NCBI RefSeq assembly: GCF_001558155.1
Contig: NZ_LOAS01000013.1
Coordinates: 62,001-126,000, forward strand
Origin: Aliiruegeria sabulilitoris
GTDB taxonomy: Bacteria > Pseudomonadota > Alphaproteobacteria > Rhodobacterales > Rhodobacteraceae
Direction of reading: 5' to 3'
Length of the DNA: 64,000 nt
A program made the position numbers and the translations under genes. This document shows, piece by piece, positions 61,014-64,000 of the stretch; position 1 is the first letter of the stretch, and the number at the start of each line of letters is the position of its first letter. The notes below the pieces were generated by a model that saw only the letters and a list, made by a program, of their open reading frames with translations, did not search any database and was not told where the DNA came from.

Positions 61014-64000
61014 ATGAGCATCCGGTTCTTTTCCGACCGAAATCGGCCGGTCCATCTGGGGCCGTACCCGTTGGAGCGGCTGGCGCGGCGCGCTCAACCT
61101 GCTGATCTTTCGGCTGTTCCGCCGATGCCGGTGCTGTCTTTCCACCGGCCCGAGCACCCCGAAAGCCTCGTCAACGCGATGGGCGAGTTTCAGGCAATGA
61201 TGGACGCCATCCGCGGCGGGTTGGTCAATCCGCAGCGGGCCGTCATCCCGGAGAACCCGCAGGATAGGGCCAACCATCTCAAGGCCTTCGGCTATTTCAA
61301 CGATGCCTCCATGGTCGGGATCGGGCCGATGGACCCTGCCGCGCTGCTCGCGGAGCCGCGGCGCAACCCGGATATCGACCGGCTCGCCCATGCGCTCAGG
61401 ACACGGCAGACCAAGACGCTCGCTGCCGGGATCGACCTGATCATGGCCGATCTGAAGGAGAGCATGGAGGCGGAGCCGGGCGAGATGGGCCATCACCGGC
61501 ATGCCATCGTCTTTCTCTATGAACGCCATCGCGAGCCGTGCGCACAGGAGCCGGGCAGCGACTGGATTCTCGATGCGCAGGCGCATCGCGCCTGCCTGCG
61601 GGCAACGGAGAACGCCGTCGTTCTGGCCAATTACATCCGCACCTTGGGGTTTGACGCCCGCGCCCACACGATGACGACGGGGGAGGTTGACCTCGGTCGG
61701 TTGGCGCTGGCAGCCGGGCTGGTGACAGTGGAAGGCGGGGCGCTGTGCGCACCCTGGCTCGGGCCGCGCTTCGGGCTGGCCGCCGTGACGACCGATATGG
61801 AGCTTGCCCATGACACCCCGCTTGCCCCGCTGGCGGAGCAGCGATGGCTGGCCACGCGCGGGCCGTCCTGGTGGCTGGGCACCCGGTCTGCGAAGGGGGT
61901 GCTTAACCGCGATCCTTATGCGCGGCGCAACTACGTGGACGGGGCTTACCCGTTCGAGCGGCTGAAGCGGGTCGAGGAGCCTACGACCTATATCGACGAG
62001 CCGAATGTCGCCCGCGTGCCCAAGCGCGCCGACATGTTCGCCCGAAGCCAATTCGGCGATATGGGCAAGGATCTGCAACAGGCGGCGACAGGCGGCAAAT
62101 ACGTGCGCAAATCCGCGCCCTCCATGGCGCAACGGCGTGCGCTCGGTGCCTTTGTCCTGTTGCAGGACGGCGTGCCCGACCCGGCGGGCGCCCGGCCCCC
62201 GGATGCCGCGCGCAACGCGGCCAACCTGAAGGCGGCGAGCTATTTCCTCGGCATCGACGCTGCCGGCACCAGCCGCTGCCCGGACTGGGCCTGGTACAGC
62301 CATGACGCCACCGGCACTCCGATCGACCCGCCGCATGATCAGGCGCTGAGCGTGATCGTGGACCAAGGCTTCGAGACGATGGAGGGCGCCTCGGGCGATG
62401 ACTGGATCGCCGTCAGCCAGTCCATGCGCGCCTATCTGCGCTTCTCCCTGCTGGGCGGGGTGATCGCACAGCAGATCCGCAACCTTGGCTATTCGGCCAA
62501 GGCGCATACGGTGATGGATGGCGAGGTGCTGCAGCCGCCGCTGCTGTTGCTTTCGGGGCTGGGAGAGGTGAGCCGGATCGGCGAGATCATTCTCAATCCC
62601 TATCTCGGGCCACGGCTCAAATCGGGCGCGGTGACGACGGACATGCCGATGGCCCATGACAAGCCCATCGATTTCGGGCTGCAGAATTTCTGCGAGAACT
62701 GCAACAAATGCGCGCGTGAGTGCCCCTCGGGCGCGATCACCGCCGGCCCGAAGCTGATGTTCAACGGCTACGAGATCTGGAAATCGGACAGCCAGAAATG
62801 CACCACCTACCGCGTGACCCAGACCGGCGGCGCGATGTGCGGGCGTTGCATGAAGACCTGCCCGTGGAACCTTGAAGGGCTTTTCGCACAGGCACCGTTT
62901 CGCTGGGCAGCCAGCAACGTCCCTTCGGCGGCCGCGTGGTTGGCGGAACTGGATGACCGGCTCGGCAATGGCGAGCTGAACGACGTCAAGAAATGGTGGT
63001 GGGATATCGAGCAGGATGAGTCCGGCCGCTACCGGCCGACCGACCATGTCGTGAACCGGCGCGGGCTGCAAAAGGATCTGGAGCTGAAATACGAGGATCA
63101 GACGCTTGCCGTCTATCCCGCGCCACTGGCGCCGCACCCTTGGCCCTATCCCTTCCCGATGGACCGCGAGGCGGGGATAGCAGCCTATGCGGCGATGATC
63201 CCGGCGGCAGAATACCGTGACCGTTTGGCGCGCGGCGACTACACGGTGCTTCACCGCTACACTAATGCCGAGGCGTCCCCTGTGATGCGGCTGGAAGTGT
63301 CCGAGGTCGAGCCGATGACGGCGACGATCACCCGCTACGCGTTTCGCGCCCCCGACGGCGCGCCGCTGCCGGAATGGCACGCGGGGGCGCATCTGGATGT
63401 GCTCGTGGCGCCGGAATACCTGCGCCAGTTTTCGCTCTCGAATGACCCGGCAGAGCGCGGGCGCTACGAGATCGGCGTATTGCGGGAGGACCGGGGGCGC
63501 GGCGGGTCGGCGCTGCTGCACCGGATCTTCACGCCGGGCCGCAAGGTCTTCGTTTCCCGACCAATCAACCATTTCGAACTGGAGGAAACCGCGCGCAAGA
63601 GCTTCCTGATGGGCGGTGGGATCGGCGTGACGCCGATGCTCGCCTTTGCCCATCGCCTGCATGCACTGGACAAGGATTTCGAGCTGCATTTCTCCGTCCA
63701 TTGCCGGGACGATGCGGCCTACATGGAAGCGCTTGCCGCCGCGCCATGGGCCGACCAGGTGCATTTGCACATCACGGAGGAAGGGACGCGCGCCGATCTC
63801 GACCCGATCCTGACGGGCTACCAGCCGGGCTGGCACGTCTACACTTGCGGGCCGGAGCGTTACATGGCGGCTGTCTTGGCGGCAGCCGAGGCACAGGGCT
63901 TTCCCGAAATGGCGCGGCACATGGAGTATTTCTCCGTTCCGGAGGCGCCGGAATATGTCGATCATCCCTTCATGCTGCGCTTGAGAGATGGTCGAGAACT
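61014..64000 (+). CDS. Self-sufficient-type reductive dehalogenase (RdhA) fused to flavin/NAD(P)H reductase (3' end outside window)
   Basis: At least 995 residues. The N-terminal half has no Tat signal, so it is cytoplasmic. The cobalamin-type RdhA core (about 330-555) carries RAYLRFSLLGGVIAQQIRNL, LGYSAKAHTV and LGPRLKSGAVTTDMPMAHD. A related degenerate copy lies at about 190-270 (NYIRTLGFDARAHT, GPRFGLAAVTTDMELAHD). Two cluster sites follow: C560-x2-C563-x2-C566-x3-C570-P and C596, C609-x2-C612-x3-C616-P. A reductase module from about 755 has RQFSLSNDP (flavin), GGGIGVTPM (NAD) and TCGPERYMAA, and would continue into a 2Fe-2S domain. AGGAGG precedes the ATG. Catabolic RdhA fusions of this layout (BhbA-like) use NAD(P)H directly. 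Confidence 0.9.
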   Translation, partial: MSIRFFSDRNRPVHLGPYPLERLARRAQPADLSAVPPMPVLSFHRPEHPESLVNAMGEFQAMMDAIRGGLVNPQRAVIPENPQDRANHLKAFGYFNDASMVGIGPMDPAALLAEPRRNPDIDRLAHALRTRQTKTLAAGIDLIMADLKESMEAEPGEMGHHRHAIVFLYERHREPCAQEPGSDWILDAQAHRACLRATENAVVLANYIRTLGFDARAHTMTTGEVDLGRLALAAGLVTVEGGALCAPWLGPRFGLAAVTTDMELAHDTPLAPLAEQRWLATRGPSWWLGTRSAKGVLNRDPYARRNYVDGAYPFERLKRVEEPTTYIDEPNVARVPKRADMFARSQFGDMGKDLQQAATGGKYVRKSAPSMAQRRALGAFVLLQDGVPDPAGARPPDAARNAANLKAASYFLGIDAAGTSRCPDWAWYSHDATGTPIDPPHDQALSVIVDQGFETMEGASGDDWIAVSQSMRAYLRFSLLGGVIAQQIRNLGYSAKAHTVMDGEVLQPPLLLLSGLGEVSRIGEIILNPYLGPRLKSGAVTTDMPMAHDKPIDFGLQNFCENCNKCARECPSGAITAGPKLMFNGYEIWKSDSQKCTTYRVTQTGGAMCGRCMKTCPWNLEGLFAQAPFRWAASNVPSAAAWLAELDDRLGNGELNDVKKWWWDIEQDESGRYRPTDHVVNRRGLQKDLELKYEDQTLAVYPAPLAPHPWPYPFPMDREAGIAAYAAMIPAAEYRDRLARGDYTVLHRYTNAEASPVMRLEVSEVEPMTATITRYAFRAPDGAPLPEWHAGAHLDVLVAPEYLRQFSLSNDPAERGRYEIGVLREDRGRGGSALLHRIFTPGRKVFVSRPINHFELEETARKSFLMGGGIGVTPMLAFAHRLHALDKDFELHFSVHCRDDAAYMEALAAAPWADQVHLHITEEGTRADLDPILTGYQPGWHVYTCGPERYMAAVLAAAEAQGFPEMARHMEYFSVPEAPEYVDHPFMLRLRDGRE

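Noticed and set aside
60519-63965. 1148-codon open frame on the minus strand opposite the dehalogenase gene
   Set aside because: Its translation is Arg/His/Gly rich without domains, while the plus frame carries complete cluster, flavin and NAD motifs behind AGGAGG. It is a high-G+C antisense shadow.

Overview
The window reads as chromosomal DNA of a marine-type alphaproteobacterium of the Rhodobacteraceae (Roseobacter group). G+C is high and genes are tightly packed. Supporting markers are the cell-cycle regulator GcrA, a CIRCE-controlled groESL operon, a glcDEF glycolate oxidase operon, a VPLPA-CTERM protein, tandem DUF6455 proteins, a DUF1127 protein and an FNR-type box. I see no rRNA, tRNA, CRISPR array, intact insertion sequence or phage module. 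The species cannot be fixed from the sequence alone.

Layout. 1-3.6 kb: RND efflux pump (3' end outside the window) and its adaptor. 3.9-6.3 kb: a small ORF, a beta-hydroxyacid dehydrogenase, DUF2798 and DUF1285. 6.3-13.1 kb: a four-gene MoxR / DUF58 / BatA-DUF4159 / membrane amidotransferase-like operon with overlapping junctions. 13.1-14.9 kb: VPLPA-CTERM lectin, a small secreted protein and DUF599. 14.9-23.5 kb: carbon-acid module with glcD-glcE-glcF, a FadR-subfamily GntR regulator, a xylonate-type dehydratase and an FMN alpha-hydroxyacid dehydrogenase. 23.6-35.9 kb: H-type lectin, prs, a GT39-like membrane transferase and housekeeping enzymes (ltaE, ribF, a MaoC hydratase, a coniferyl-aldehyde-dehydrogenase-like ALDH, ppaC). 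36-38 kb: a lower-G+C patch with a methyltransferase and several tiny ORFs. 38-41 kb: groES-groEL and a degenerate GGDEF protein. 41-47 kb: Nudix, the DUF6455 pair behind an FNR box, IMPACT family, lipoprotein, rimO, and a SARP/TolB/TPR regulator next to DUF1127. 47-50.7 kb: an ABC-2 exporter and gcrA. 51-53.4 kb: argD-argF. 53.4-60.5 kb: hrpB, DUF3108, MeaB-type GTPase, EamA transporter, NTF2-like protein and an M19 dipeptidase. 60.6-64 kb: a small ribbon-helix-helix/coiled-coil protein and a large cobalamin-type reductive dehalogenase fused to a flavin/NAD reductase, cut by the window edge.

The most noteworthy gene is the self-sufficient-type RdhA fusion at 61014. It carries two ferredoxin-type cysteine sets, an internally duplicated cobalamin-domain segment, no Tat signal and a C-terminal phthalate-dioxygenase-reductase-like module. 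This architecture suggests cytoplasmic, catabolic dehalogenation. The other structural discovery is a modular intergenic element present five times: a GGGGGC/GCCCCC hairpin, a second GC hairpin, a C-tract, and in four copies a GGATATTT box. The xylonate dehydratase next to glcDEF suggests a pentonate to glycolaldehyde/glycolate to glyoxylate route. That route is an inference from gene order and family assignments.

Coordinates of starts were chosen from ribosome binding sites and overlaps. Family calls rest on motifs read directly from the translations, without any database search.
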